Positions 45,099-53,442 of a DNA stretch of 64,000 bases are shown piece by piece. The DNA is from Collinsella aerofaciens. Lineage in GTDB: Bacteria; Actinomycetota; Coriobacteriia; Coriobacteriales; Coriobacteriaceae. Where the stretch lies: the NCBI RefSeq assembly GCF_002736145.1, contig NZ_CP024160.1, forward strand, positions 2,170,001 to 2,234,000, in the 5' to 3' direction. Under the pieces are notes generated by a model. The model was not told where the DNA came from and did not search any database. It saw nothing but the letters and a program-made list of their open reading frames with translations. The stretch's first letter is position 1; each line of letters begins with the position of its first letter. A program made the translations under genes and the position numbers.

Positions 45099-45177
45099 TC
45101 GCTGCGGGCGAGACGGTTTTCATTGCGGGCGGGATGCTTTTCGCTGCGGTCGAGACGGTTTTCGCTATGGGCGGTGC
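45094..45177 (+). repeat. Tandem array of four 21-base units
   Basis: Units of the form GGTTTTCGCTGCGGGCGAGAC start at about 45094, 45115, 45136 and 45157 with 3-6 changes each, plus a partial fifth unit. No ribosome site or credible gene covers it. Confidence 0.8.
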
Positions 45178-45321
45178 GGTTTCGCTGCAGAATCGCCAGC
45201 CCGCAGCCTGCCAGCCCGCCGTCCTCGTTACGTTTTCGCTGCATTTAGGTAAAGCGCCTGCTCCAAGCGGCGTTGCCTTGTATACTAGAGCGGTTTATCT
45301 GTTATGCGGAAGGGAGCGCCT

Positions 45322-45633
45322 ATGGCACTCAGCGAGAAAGACGTGCGCGGCATCGCCGAGTACGCAAAGATCGCACTGACCGATGACGAGCTCACCCAGA
45401 TGACGTCCTACATGAACGACGCCGTCCAGATGCTCGAGCCCGTCTTGCAATATGACTTGCCCGACGTGGAGCCCACGTTCCATCCCATCGGAAGCCTGTC
45501 CAACGTGATGGGCGACGACCTGCGCGAGCCCGAGCGCGATCTGCCACTCGACGTTGCGCTCGAAAACGCCGGCAGCGCGCGCGACCGCTACTTCCGCGTG
45601 CCGTCCATTTTGGGAGAGGGGGAGAGCGAGTAA
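45322..45633 (+). CDS. gatC: Asp/Glu-tRNA(Asn/Gln) amidotransferase subunit C
   Basis: A 103-residue GatC, the small clamp subunit that stabilises GatA-GatB. Typical features are the N-terminal helix (VRGIAEYAKIALTDDEL), TSYMNDAVQML, and the C-terminal DLPLDVALENAGSARDRYFRVPSIL. ATG at 45322 has GGAAGGGAG. Its stop overlaps the gatA start by one base. A TATACT at 45281-45286 may be the promoter -10. Confidence 0.95.
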   Translation: MALSEKDVRGIAEYAKIALTDDELTQMTSYMNDAVQMLEPVLQYDLPDVEPTFHPIGSLSNVMGDDLREPERDLPLDVALENAGSARDRYFRVPSILGEGESE

Positions 45634-47147
45634 TGGCGCTAAGCTTCGATTCCCTTACCGCCGCCCAGATCGCCGCCGGCGTTGCCGCCGGCGACTTTAC
45701 TGCTACCGAGGTGGCCCAGGCCTCCCTTGCTGCCATCGAGGCGCGCGAGGGCGGGGTCCAGGCATTCCTGCAGGTGGCGCCCGAGCTTGCGCTCGAGGCC
45801 GCCGCGCACGTGGATGCCGACCGTGCCGCAGGCAAGCCGCTGCCCCCGCTCGCGGGCGTGCCGCTGGCCATTAAGGACAACATGAACCTCGTGGGCACGC
45901 GCACCACCTGCGCTTCCCGCATGCTCGGGGACTACCAGAGCGTCTACACCGCCACCTGCGTCCAGCGCATGCTCGACGCCGGCTGTCTGCCCATGGGCAA
46001 GGCCAACATGGACGAGTTTGCCTTTGGCAGCTCTACCGAGAGCTCGGCGTTCCACCGCACCAACAACCCCTGGGATACCGAGCGCGTGCCCGGCGGCTCC
46101 TCGGGCGGCTCCGCTGCCGCCGTCGCCGCGGGCGAGGTCGCGCTCTCGCTGGGCTCGGACACCGGCGGCTCCATTCGCCAGCCGGCGTCGCTGTGCGGCG
46201 TGGTGGGCTTTAAGCCCACGTATGGCGCCGTGAGCCGTTACGGCGTGGTTGCCTTTGGCTCGTCGCTCGACCAGGTGGGTCCCTTTGGCCGCACGGTCGA
46301 GGATGTCGCGCTGGCCATGAACGCGCTTACCGGCGCGGGCCACGATCCGTACGACTGCACCAGCCAGGATTGCGCCGTCGACTTTACCGAGCATCTCAAC
46401 GACAGCATCGAGGGCAAGCGCGTGGGCATCATCCCCGCGTTCATGGAGGCCGAGGGCCTGACGCCCGAGGTCAAGGCCGCTGTTCAGCGCGCCGCCCAGG
46501 AGCTGCAGAACCAAGGCGCCGAGCTGGTCGAGGTCGACCTGCCGCACCTGGATGCCGCCATCGCTGCCTACTACGTCATCGGCCCGGCCGAGGCGTTCTC
46601 CAACCTGGCCCGCTTCGATGGCATTCGCTACGGCTACCAGGAGGAGGGCTGCGCCAACCTGTCCGACCAGAGCTCGCTTTCGCGCGCCCACGGCTTTGGC
46701 GCCGAGGCCAAGCGCCGTCAGATGCTCGGCGCCTATCTGCTGAGCTCGGGCGTGTACGACAAGTACTACTACGCCGCACAAAAGGCCCGCACGCTTATCA
46801 CGCAGGACTACGACGCCGCGTATGCCAAGGTGGACACCATCCTCATGCCCGCCTCGCCGCGCACGGCCTTTAAGTTTGGCGAGATCAGCGACCCCACGCA
46901 GATGTACCTCTCCGACCTGTACACCATTTCGCTCAACATTTGCGGCAACGGCGGTATCTCGGTGCCGCTGGGCCTGGGCGAGGATACGCAACTGCCCGTT
47001 TCTGCCCAGCTGGTTGGTCCGGCCTTTAAGGACCGTCAGCTGCTCACGTTTGCCCGCGCCCTGGAGCGCGGCTTTGCCGATGCCGCCACGGGTGCACCCG
47101 CGCTTTCCGTCGCGCCCGATTTTGCCGGGAAGGGAGGCGAGCTGTAA
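45633..47147 (+). CDS. gatA: Asp/Glu-tRNA(Asn/Gln) amidotransferase subunit A
   Basis: A 504-residue amidase-signature protein that releases ammonia from glutamine. The catalytic Lys is in GVPLAIKDNM, the cis-Ser in GGSSGGSAAA, and the nucleophile Ser in GSDTGGSIRQPAS. One-base overlaps with gatC and gatB (TAATG arrangement) give a translationally coupled gatCAB operon. The complex converts Glu-tRNA(Gln) and/or Asp-tRNA(Asn) to the amide form and implies lack of a direct GlnRS or AsnRS (inference). Confidence 0.97.
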   Translation: MALSFDSLTAAQIAAGVAAGDFTATEVAQASLAAIEAREGGVQAFLQVAPELALEAAAHVDADRAAGKPLPPLAGVPLAIKDNMNLVGTRTTCASRMLGDYQSVYTATCVQRMLDAGCLPMGKANMDEFAFGSSTESSAFHRTNNPWDTERVPGGSSGGSAAAVAAGEVALSLGSDTGGSIRQPASLCGVVGFKPTYGAVSRYGVVAFGSSLDQVGPFGRTVEDVALAMNALTGAGHDPYDCTSQDCAVDFTEHLNDSIEGKRVGIIPAFMEAEGLTPEVKAAVQRAAQELQNQGAELVEVDLPHLDAAIAAYYVIGPAEAFSNLARFDGIRYGYQEEGCANLSDQSSLSRAHGFGAEAKRRQMLGAYLLSSGVYDKYYYAAQKARTLITQDYDAAYAKVDTILMPASPRTAFKFGEISDPTQMYLSDLYTISLNICGNGGISVPLGLGEDTQLPVSAQLVGPAFKDRQLLTFARALERGFADAATGAPALSVAPDFAGKGGEL

Positions 47148-48823
47148 TGAAGGAGCTTTCCGAGGTCCTGCAGGATTGGGAGGCCGTGATCGGCCTGGAG
47201 ATCCATACCGAGCTCACCGCACTCGATACCAAGATGTTCTGCAACTGCAAGCTCAGCCACGATGACGAGCCCAACGCCAACGTGTGCCCGGTGTGCCTGG
47301 GCCTGCCCGGCGCGCTGCCGGTGCCCAACAAGCGCGCCATCGAGAGCATCGTCAAGGCCGGTCTCGCCACCAACTGCGAGATCCAGCGCCACTCGATGTT
47401 CTACCGCAAGCACTACTTCTATCCCGATATGGCCAAGAACTTCCAGACTACGCAGGGTCCGGTCGCCTTTGCCATGTACGGTCACCTGGACCTGGACGTG
47501 ACCGGTCGCGGTGCCGCCGAGCGCCCCGACTGCGCGTTTGGCGAGGCCGAGGCTCAGAGCCTGGCGAGCGCCTCGGCCAACGCCGAGGGCCTGTCCACGT
47601 CCATGACGTCGACCATGCGCGAGGGCAACCAGCGTGCCGGCCACCTGGCCAGCTACGATGCGTCCAACCTGCAGATGCCCGAGCGTCGCGAGGACGGTTC
47701 CTACACGGTGCCCATCCGCATCCTGCGCATCCACATGGAGGAGGACGCCGCCAAGATGGTTCACGTGGGCGGCGCCGAGGGCCGCATTACCGCCGCGGCC
47801 GAGTCGCTTGTCGACTACAACCGCTGCGGTACGCCGCTCATCGAGCTTGTCACCGAGCCCGATCTGCGCACGCCCGAGGAGGCTCGCCTGTTTATGGAGA
47901 AGCTCCGTCGCATCTTTGTGACGCTGGGCATTTCCGATTGCTCCATGGAGAAGGGTTCCATGCGCTGCGACGGCAACGTGTCGCTGCGCCGCCGCGGCGA
48001 GACCAAGCTGGGCACCAAGACCGAGCTCAAGAACCTCAACTCGTTTAAGAGCCTGCATGACGGCCTTGCCTACGAGATCTGCCGCCAGGCCGAGGTGCTC
48101 GAGGAGGGCGGCATCATCTATCAGGAGACCCGCCACTGGGAGCCCAGCCGCAAGCGCACCGTGGTCATGCGTGTGAAGGAAACGGCAGACGACTATCGTC
48201 TGTTCCCCGATCCCGACCTGGCGCCGTTCGACCTGGACGACGAGTTTATCGACCGTTGCCGTGGCGAGATTCCCGAGCTGCCCGATGCCAAGTGCGCCCG
48301 TTTTGAGGCCGACTTTGGCATTAAGGCGGCCGACGCCGAGCAGATCGCTGGCGACCCGGAGTTTGCCGACTTCTTTGAGGCCGCCGCTGCCGGTATGGCC
48401 GGCAAGGAGGCCCAGACGGTTGCAAACCTGCTGGTGAACGAGATGATCGCCTACCTTAAGGGCGCAGGCGTGTCGCTCGCCGAGTCCGGCATCGCGCCGG
48501 CTCAGGTGGCAGCGCTGGCTAAGCTGCTGGCGACCGATGCCATCAGCTCCAACCAGGCGCACGAGGTCTTTGAGGCCATGGCCCAGACCGGCGACGACCC
48601 CAACAAGATCGTTGACGAGCGCGGTATGCGTCAGGTGAGCGATGCCGGCGCGCTGCAGCCGATTGTGGACGAGGTGCTGGCAAACTGTGCCGAGCAGGCG
48701 CAGCAGTATCGTGACGGCAACCAGAAGGTTATCGGCTTTTTGGTGGGCCAGTGCATGAAGGCGAGCCGCGGCAAGGGCAACCCGAAGCTCTTCAACGAGT
48801 TGCTGAGAACGTCGCTCTCGTAA
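47147..48823 (+). CDS. gatB: Asp/Glu-tRNA(Asn/Gln) amidotransferase subunit B
   Basis: 558 residues, somewhat longer than the usual 480. The N-terminal kinase/transferase core has VIGLEIHTEL, CPVCLGLPGALPVPN and KHYFYPDMAKNFQ, with zinc-site cysteines (MFCNCK and CPVC). A helical linker and a C-terminal YqeY-like tRNA-binding tail follow (to FLVGQCMKASRGKGNPKLFNELLR). It phosphorylates and amidates the mischarged tRNA. Last gene of gatCAB; followed by the large hairpin element R2. Confidence 0.96.
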   Translation: MKELSEVLQDWEAVIGLEIHTELTALDTKMFCNCKLSHDDEPNANVCPVCLGLPGALPVPNKRAIESIVKAGLATNCEIQRHSMFYRKHYFYPDMAKNFQTTQGPVAFAMYGHLDLDVTGRGAAERPDCAFGEAEAQSLASASANAEGLSTSMTSTMREGNQRAGHLASYDASNLQMPERREDGSYTVPIRILRIHMEEDAAKMVHVGGAEGRITAAAESLVDYNRCGTPLIELVTEPDLRTPEEARLFMEKLRRIFVTLGISDCSMEKGSMRCDGNVSLRRRGETKLGTKTELKNLNSFKSLHDGLAYEICRQAEVLEEGGIIYQETRHWEPSRKRTVVMRVKETADDYRLFPDPDLAPFDLDDEFIDRCRGEIPELPDAKCARFEADFGIKAADAEQIAGDPEFADFFEAAAAGMAGKEAQTVANLLVNEMIAYLKGAGVSLAESGIAPAQVAALAKLLATDAISSNQAHEVFEAMAQTGDDPNKIVDERGMRQVSDAGALQPIVDEVLANCAEQAQQYRDGNQKVIGFLVGQCMKASRGKGNPKLFNELLRTSLS

Positions 48824-48827
48824 GCGG

Positions 48828-48968
48828 GAACCCGGAAGCCCCGGCAGGGCGGGTGCTTCCTCAAAATTTCGAACAGTCCTGCGCAAGACGAAGGCCACAT
48901 TAAGTGGCCTTCTTTGCGTGCGGAACTCATTTTGAGCAAGCACCCGCCCTGCCGGGGCTCCCGGGTTC
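48828..48968 (+). repeat. Structured intergenic element R2 (constant core, 31-base inverted arms)
   Basis: Arms 48828-48858 and 48938-48968 pair at 30 of 31 positions; CTCAAAAT / ATTTTGAG extends the stem inwards. The core (48868-48927) shares GTCCTGCGCAAGACG, ATTAA and TTTGCGTGCGGAACTC with R1 at 4928-5035, while the inner stem GAAGGCCAC/GTGGCCTTC replaces GGAAAGCAC/GTGCTTTCC. It sits directly behind gatB in the same relative orientation as R1 behind its gene. Confidence 0.88.
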
Positions 48969-48969
48969 T

Positions 48970-49048
48970 GTGACGACTCGGCCGTTCGGGTCAGGTAGGC
49001 TGAATGGAATAGAGTGAATGGGCGCGCCGTTGGCGCGCCCATTGTTTT
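48970..49048 (+). ncRNA. Candidate small-RNA/terminator unit, tandem copy A
   Basis: GTGACGACTCGGCCGTTCGG and following TCAGGT..GGCTGAATG form a conserved 5' part with a short hairpin. It ends in a perfect AATGGGCGCGCC/GGCGCGCCCATT hairpin (49017-49043) with GTT loop and TTTT. Copy B lies 128 bases downstream. Not matched to a known RNA family. Confidence 0.5.
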
Positions 49049-49097
49049 GAAGGGAACTCATTGAGAGGCAAGGCCCTGCGCCCGGCCCCTCGGTTCC

Positions 49098-49178
49098 GTG
49101 ACGACTCGGCCGTTCGGGTCAGGTGGGGCTGAATGAAATTTGGTGAATGAGGGTGCTGTTGGCGCCCTCATTTTTTTG
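49098..49178 (+). ncRNA. Candidate small-RNA/terminator unit, tandem copy B
   Basis: The same 5' part as copy A (first 27 bases identical). The terminal hairpin AATGAGGGTGCT/GGCGCCCTCATT (49146-49172) differs in sequence but pairs fully when GU pairs are allowed, followed by seven Ts. Confidence 0.5.
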
Positions 49179-49245
49179 TGGATGTGGCGCAGGGACGGTC
49201 CCTTGGTCGTATCGTGCCTCAAGATTTCCAAAAAGTTAACCTTTG

Positions 49246-49277
49246 TTGACCTTAATAGTTAGATAAACTAAACTATT
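49246..49277 (+). promoter_or_regulatory. Promoter and metal-regulator-like operator of the P-type ATPase operon
   Basis: TTGACC (49246-49251), 17-base spacer, TAAACT (49269-49274). Inverted AATAGTT/AACTATT (49254-49260, 49271-49277) spans spacer and -10. The position and AT-rich palindrome resemble DtxR/MntR-type operators; the regulator is not in the window. Confidence 0.55.
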
Positions 49278-49361
49278 TTCCAAAAGTGTGCTCGAGCAAA
49301 CTTGTTTACTCGGGTGCTGAGGCACCGTGCCGCGTCCAATGCGGCAAAAGGGAGAGACATC

Positions 49362-49607
49362 ATGAAGAAGTCCACGTTCAACACCCTGCTTGTCGGTGGC
49401 GGTTTTCTGCTTGGCACGGCCGGCATCAAGCTGCTTACCAGCGCCCCGATCAAGAATGCCTGCGTGCAGGGTATCGCGTGCGGTATGCGCATCAAGAATG
49501 GCTACCAGGACATGGTCGAGCAGGCCAAGGCCGAGGTCGACGACATGGTTGCCGAGGCGGCCTACATCACCCAGAGCGAGGCCGCTGCTGACGAGGCAGC
49601 CGAGTAG
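49362..49607 (+). CDS. Small DUF6110-like protein of metal-ATPase operon
   Basis: 81 residues: MKKSTFNTLLVGGGFLLGTAGIKLL is a glycine-rich hydrophobic N-terminus, followed by SAPIKNACVQGIACGMRIKNGYQDM (given here in part: two Cys residues in the middle) and an acidic helical tail. I recall similar small proteins, annotated DUF6110, directly upstream of heavy-metal P-type ATPases in Firmicutes and Actinobacteria. Here too the ATPase starts 18 bases downstream. An accessory or metal-chaperone role is inference. ATG at 49362 has AAAGGGAGAG. Confidence 0.75.
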   Translation: MKKSTFNTLLVGGGFLLGTAGIKLLTSAPIKNACVQGIACGMRIKNGYQDMVEQAKAEVDDMVAEAAYITQSEAAADEAAE

Positions 49608-49625
49608 CACTCCCAGGCACAAACT

Positions 49626-51701
49626 ATGAGATTCTCGATTATCAGCGAGATCCCCGGCAGGACCCGCCTCCAGTTGGCGGGTCCTGTGCCAGAGAGCGAT
49701 CTCGATGCGCTTCTAAAGCTCAGCGGCGAAATCGATGGTGTGCGCAAGGTGCGCGTCTACGGCCGCATTGGCCAGATGGCGCTCGAATACGACGAGCGGT
49801 GTCGTGCGAGCGTGCTCGACGCCTTGGGTGCGCTCGATGCCCAGGCCATTGCCGACGCAAAGACGGGTTACGTGATGCAGCTTGAGCCACGCAGGCACAA
49901 GCTCGTTATGGATCTTGCCACGCTTGTCGGCGCTCACTATGCACGTCGCTGGTTCTTGCCCACGCCGCTGCGCGCGGTGTTTGTCGTGGTCGGTTACATG
50001 ACCTTTTTGCGCGCCGCCCTCCGTGAGCTCGCGCAGCCGCGCCTGACTGTTCCCGTGCTCGACGCTTCGGCCATCGGCATTTCGTTCGTCAAGCGCGACG
50101 TTGACACCGCGGGCCAGACAATGTTCCTGCTCAACGTGGGCGAGCTGCTCGAGGACTACACCCGCGCCATGAGCGAAAACGAGCTCATCAACTCGCTGCT
50201 CGATGTGCCCGACAAGGCGCAAAAGGTCGTCGGTGACACCGAGGTAAGCGTTGCCGCGACCGAGCTCGAGCCCGGCGATCTGGTCGCCGTGCGCACTGGC
50301 ATGTCCATTTGCATCGACGGTGTTGTCGAACAGGGGAGCGCTATGGTCAACCAGGCGACCCTGACCGGCGAGCCGCTGGCCGTCGAGCGCAGCGTGGGCG
50401 ATGACGTGTTCGCCGGAACCGTCGTGGAGGACGGCAGCATCTTGGTGCGCGTGCGCGCCAATACGGCGCAAACCAAACTGCGCTCAATCGTCTCGCTCGT
50501 GCAGACGGCCGACTCGCTCAAGTCCGAGGGCCAGTCGCATATGGAGGACCTTGCCAACAAGATCGTCCCGTGGAACTTCCTGCTCGCGGGCCTGGTTGCG
50601 CTTGCCACTCGCAGCCTCATCAAGACCTCAGCGGCGCTGATGGTCGACTACTCGTGCGCGCTCAAGCTCACGGGTTCGGTCGCCGTCATGACCGCCATGA
50701 GCGATGCCGCCAAGATGGGCGTGATGGTCAAGGGCGCTAAGTACTTTGAGTCGTTTGCCAAGGCCGACACCATTGTGTTTGATAAGACCGGCACGCTCAC
50801 CGAGGCGCAACCGCGTCTTGCCTGCGTACTCACCACCGATGGCTGGAGCGAGGACGAGGTCCTGCGCCTTTCCGCTTGCCTGGAGGAGCATTTCCCGCAT
50901 CCGGTGGCGCGCGCCGTGGTCAATGCGGCACGCGAGCGCGGGCTCGAGCACCGCGAGCGCCATGCCGCCGTCGAGTACATCGTGGCGCACGGCATCGCTT
51001 CGTCCATTGAAGGGCGTCGCGCCATCATCGGTTCCGCGCACTTTGTATTTGAGGACGAGGGCGCACGGCTCGAATCCGACATCAAGGAGCGCATCGAGTC
51101 CCAGATGCAGGGCCTGTCGCCGCTGTACCTGGCGGTCGACGGCACCGTTGTGGGCGTGCTCGGTATCGAGGACCCGCTTAAGCCCGGGGTCCGCGAGGCC
51201 ATCGCCGACCTGCACGCGCTGGGCGTCAAGCACGTGGTCATGCTCACGGGCGACTCCGAGCGCACGGCTGAGCGCATCGCGCGCGAGGCGGGCGTTGACG
51301 AGTTTAAGGCCGAACTGCTGCCCGAGGACAAGTATGCCTATGTGGAGCGGATTAAGCGCGAGGGGCGCCACGTTGCCATGGTGGGCGACGGCGTCAATGA
51401 TTCGCCGGCACTCGGTTTGGCCGACGTGGGCCTGGCGATGGGCGGCGGAAGCGACATCGCCAAAGAGGTCGCCGACATCATCCTGGCCGATACGGACCTC
51501 GCGGCGATCGTTCGCCTGCGCCGCATGAGCCAGGGCCTCATCGACCGTCTGACGAGTTCGTATTCCAAGGTGATGCTCACTAACTCAGCGCTCCTGGCGC
51601 TGGGCATTACCGGCGCGATTACCCCGCAAGCGTCATCGCTGCTGCATAACGGCTCGACGATTGCCTACAGCCTGGGCAACGCGAAGGCTTACCTGCGTTA
51701 G
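49626..51701 (+). CDS. Heavy-metal-translocating P1B-type ATPase (CtpC-like, YSCAL motif)
   Basis: 691 residues. The N-terminal HMA-like domain (about 1-75) has PGRTRLQL but lacks the CXXC metal site. Membrane helices flank the actuator domain (TLTGEP). The transport helix carries YSCAL (342-346) rather than the CPC of copper pumps. The phosphorylation loop is DKTGT with Asp386; then TGDSERTAERIA and the hinge VGDGVNDSPALGLADVGLAMG. The metal is uncertain; CtpC-like pumps have been linked to manganese or zinc. Co-transcribed with the DUF6110-like gene. Confidence 0.9.
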   Translation: MRFSIISEIPGRTRLQLAGPVPESDLDALLKLSGEIDGVRKVRVYGRIGQMALEYDERCRASVLDALGALDAQAIADAKTGYVMQLEPRRHKLVMDLATLVGAHYARRWFLPTPLRAVFVVVGYMTFLRAALRELAQPRLTVPVLDASAIGISFVKRDVDTAGQTMFLLNVGELLEDYTRAMSENELINSLLDVPDKAQKVVGDTEVSVAATELEPGDLVAVRTGMSICIDGVVEQGSAMVNQATLTGEPLAVERSVGDDVFAGTVVEDGSILVRVRANTAQTKLRSIVSLVQTADSLKSEGQSHMEDLANKIVPWNFLLAGLVALATRSLIKTSAALMVDYSCALKLTGSVAVMTAMSDAAKMGVMVKGAKYFESFAKADTIVFDKTGTLTEAQPRLACVLTTDGWSEDEVLRLSACLEEHFPHPVARAVVNAARERGLEHRERHAAVEYIVAHGIASSIEGRRAIIGSAHFVFEDEGARLESDIKERIESQMQGLSPLYLAVDGTVVGVLGIEDPLKPGVREAIADLHALGVKHVVMLTGDSERTAERIAREAGVDEFKAELLPEDKYAYVERIKREGRHVAMVGDGVNDSPALGLADVGLAMGGGSDIAKEVADIILADTDLAAIVRLRRMSQGLIDRLTSSYSKVMLTNSALLALGITGAITPQASSLLHNGSTIAYSLGNAKAYLR

Positions 51702-51725
51702 CAGACGTGTTCGCCCGCGTTATCT

Positions 51726-51771
51726 GGCCTGCGCCCAGACGGCATCGGTGTCGTCCGCGCGCAGGCCTTTT
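51726..51771 (+). terminator. Terminator of the P-type ATPase operon
   Basis: GGCCTGCGC pairs with GCGCAGGCC across a 24-base loop, then TTTT. Confidence 0.75.
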
Positions 51772-51775
51772 GCGT

Positions 51776-51823
51776 TTGACCATGTGCTAGCTTCTCTATA
51801 TAGTGGTGCTAGCATGGCTAGCA
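51776..51823 (+). promoter_or_regulatory. Promoter with triple GCTAGC operator of the PIN toxin-antitoxin operon
   Basis: TTGACC (51776-51781), 17-base spacer, TATAGT (51799-51804). GTGCTAGC occurs at 51784 and 51806, and a perfect TGCTAGC-ATG-GCTAGCA palindrome follows. The -10 is thus surrounded by repeated half-sites suitable for autorepression. Confidence 0.75.
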
Positions 51824-51844
51824 ATTGAAGGGAGCGGGATCGAC

Positions 51845-52198
51845 GTGGGTGCTGTTGGCGGCATGGCGCAGGTGAACGTTCGCGTGGATCGCCAGGTCAA
51901 GAACCGTGCCGAGGAGGTGCTGCGGCTTTCGGGCGCCTCGCTGCCCGAGCTTATCAAAAAGGTGGTGGCTAAGGTCGCGCAGGGTGGCGGGCAGTGCGAG
52001 GAAGTGCTTGCGGCCGTCGACGACCGGCAGCAGACCGTCGCGCCCGATACGCCGTTCGCCGCGTCGTGGGCAGCGGCTGACCGGCTTTACGCGGACCTGG
52101 GCATCGCTACGTCGCCCGCATCCGACGATCGCGGTTGGGACACAATCTATTCCGAAGCCATGGACGAGCGCTATCGCCAAAAGGGGATGATCCAGTGA
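51845..52198 (+). CDS. RelB/DinJ-like antitoxin
   Basis: 117 residues from GTG 51845 (AAGGGAG ten bases upstream); an in-frame ATG at 51863 is the alternative. The N-terminal ribbon-helix-helix-like segment is QVNVRVDRQVKNRAEEVLRL followed by SGASLPELIKKVVAKVA. The acidic and aromatic C-terminus (DRGWDTIYSEAMDERY) is suited to wrap a toxin. It overlaps the PIN gene by four bases (GTGA), the usual antitoxin-first order. Pairing of a RelB/DinJ-type antitoxin with a PIN toxin is less common than with RelE/YafQ. Confidence 0.78.
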   Translation: MGAVGGMAQVNVRVDRQVKNRAEEVLRLSGASLPELIKKVVAKVAQGGGQCEEVLAAVDDRQQTVAPDTPFAASWAAADRLYADLGIATSPASDDRGWDTIYSEAMDERYRQKGMIQ

Positions 52199-52710
52199 GT
52201 GGGGCGCCTCTCAAGATCATGGTGGACGCCAACGTATGGGTTGATTCGTTTTGCGTCGACCATGCCGAGTCGCTTGCCGCGCGTGCGTTTATTGGGCAGG
52301 CGACGGAATCGGGCGCAACGTTGCTCTTTCCGGTGCATATCGCCAAGGACGTGCTGTACGTTGTCCAACATGAGCTGAAGCGTAGCGTTCTTGCCGGCGG
52401 GGGAGCGCTCGACGAGGCTTCTGCCCGCGCGATTGGCGATGCGGCGCTGGCGTTTGTTCGGAATATGACCGAAAACGCCACGGCCGTGGGTGCAGATGCG
52501 TCGGACCTTTGGCTGGCCGACAAATACTTAGCGCTCCATCGCGATTACGAGGACAACTTGGTGCTCGCCGCGTGCAAGCGCGCGCAGGTCGATTACTTGG
52601 TGACCAACGATCGCAAACTGCTCGAACATGCTGATCTTGCAGCAAAGACACCTCGTCAAATGATGCCGATTCTTGCTTTGGCCGAACGCGGCCGCGCGGC
52701 TATCGGTTGA
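52195..52710 (+). CDS. PIN-domain RNase toxin
   Basis: 171 residues. The PIN fold signatures are MVDANVWVDSF (first Asp), the central acidic residue in the SDLWLADKYLALHRDYEDNLVLAA segment, and the last in VDYLVTNDRKLL. PIN toxins are Mg-dependent single-strand RNases. The start is GTG at 52195, overlapping the antitoxin stop. A GC-rich hairpin follows at 52723-52759. Function inferred from family and operon structure. Confidence 0.83.
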   Translation: MSGAPLKIMVDANVWVDSFCVDHAESLAARAFIGQATESGATLLFPVHIAKDVLYVVQHELKRSVLAGGGALDEASARAIGDAALAFVRNMTENATAVGADASDLWLADKYLALHRDYEDNLVLAACKRAQVDYLVTNDRKLLEHADLAAKTPRQMMPILALAERGRAAIG

Positions 52711-52722
52711 CGCGAATTGTTT

Positions 52723-52759
52723 GCGGGCCTCTTGGACGACGATGCGCCAAGGGGCCCGC
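52723..52759. terminator. Hairpin after the PIN toxin gene
   Basis: GCGGGCCTCTTGG pairs with CCAAGGGGCCCGC (one GU-type position) around an 11-base loop. It lies between convergent genes and has little T-tail. Confidence 0.65.
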
Positions 52760-52768
52760 GTCTGCTAT

Positions 52769-53203
52769 TTACAAAAGCTCGGCCTTGATGGCGGGACTTT
52801 CTGCGAGCTGCTCGGCTGCCTTTTCGTCGGAGCTGTCGAGTGCTGCCAGGCTGCGGTAGACCCACTCGTTGACCTGGGTGTTCTTGACGCCTGCGGTCTG
52901 CATAAGGGCGCCTACCTCGCGGATTGCTGCGAGCAGATCGGCTTTGGGACCCGCGAGCTCGACCTCGATGCCGTGGTAGGCGGTCACGCCGCGGTTCTCA
53001 CTCACGTGGTCGATAAAGCCCTCGACGGTTTCAAGCTGCTGGGCGAGAGCTGCATCATCGTCAGCGTCCAGCGCGACGAGTGCGTTCGATACCGTGAGGG
53101 CGGGATGTCCGCAGGGGACAAAGCCTTCGATGACATCCATAGCTTCGGTAATGGTTGAGCCCAGGCCTGCGAGGGCATTGACAAGTTGCTGCTTGGTATC
53201 CAT
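52769..53203 (-). CDS. Hypothetical protein, 144 residues
   Basis: I do not recognise a family. The protein is acidic, mostly helical by composition, without a signal or membrane segment. It begins MDTKQQLVNALAGLGSTITEAMDVIEG and is rich in Ala, Glu and Leu; a central stretch ENRGVTAYHGIEVELAG may be a strand pair. ATG at 53203 has AAAGGA upstream. It stands alone, convergent with the toxin operon and divergent from ssrA. Codon pattern is normal for the region, so it is probably a real gene. Confidence 0.65.
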   Translation of the reverse strand: MDTKQQLVNALAGLGSTITEAMDVIEGFVPCGHPALTVSNALVALDADDDAALAQQLETVEGFIDHVSENRGVTAYHGIEVELAGPKADLLAAIREVGALMQTAGVKNTQVNEWVYRSLAALDSSDEKAAEQLAESPAIKAELL

Positions 53204-53442
53204 AACGGTCCTTTCGACGGGTCAATTTTGCTTGGCGAAAATATACGTGACGCGATCGGTAGCAAAAGTGCGAAGTGTGGCGCACATTGGGGTCTTCACA
53301 GCTCGTGCATAGAACAGCTGTCCGCTTTCAGAACGTGGTAAGATAACACTCCACAAGCGGGGCTTGCCCCGCATGTTCCTTGAAAAGTCGACGGTTATCG
53401 GGTGTTTGCAGGCCCGATACCATCCAGACTTTCCCGACATTC

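Noticed and set aside
45016-45252. Open frame with seven-residue repeats over the 21-base array
   Set aside because: Starts inside a palindrome, no ribosome site, and the repeat is better explained as tandem DNA.
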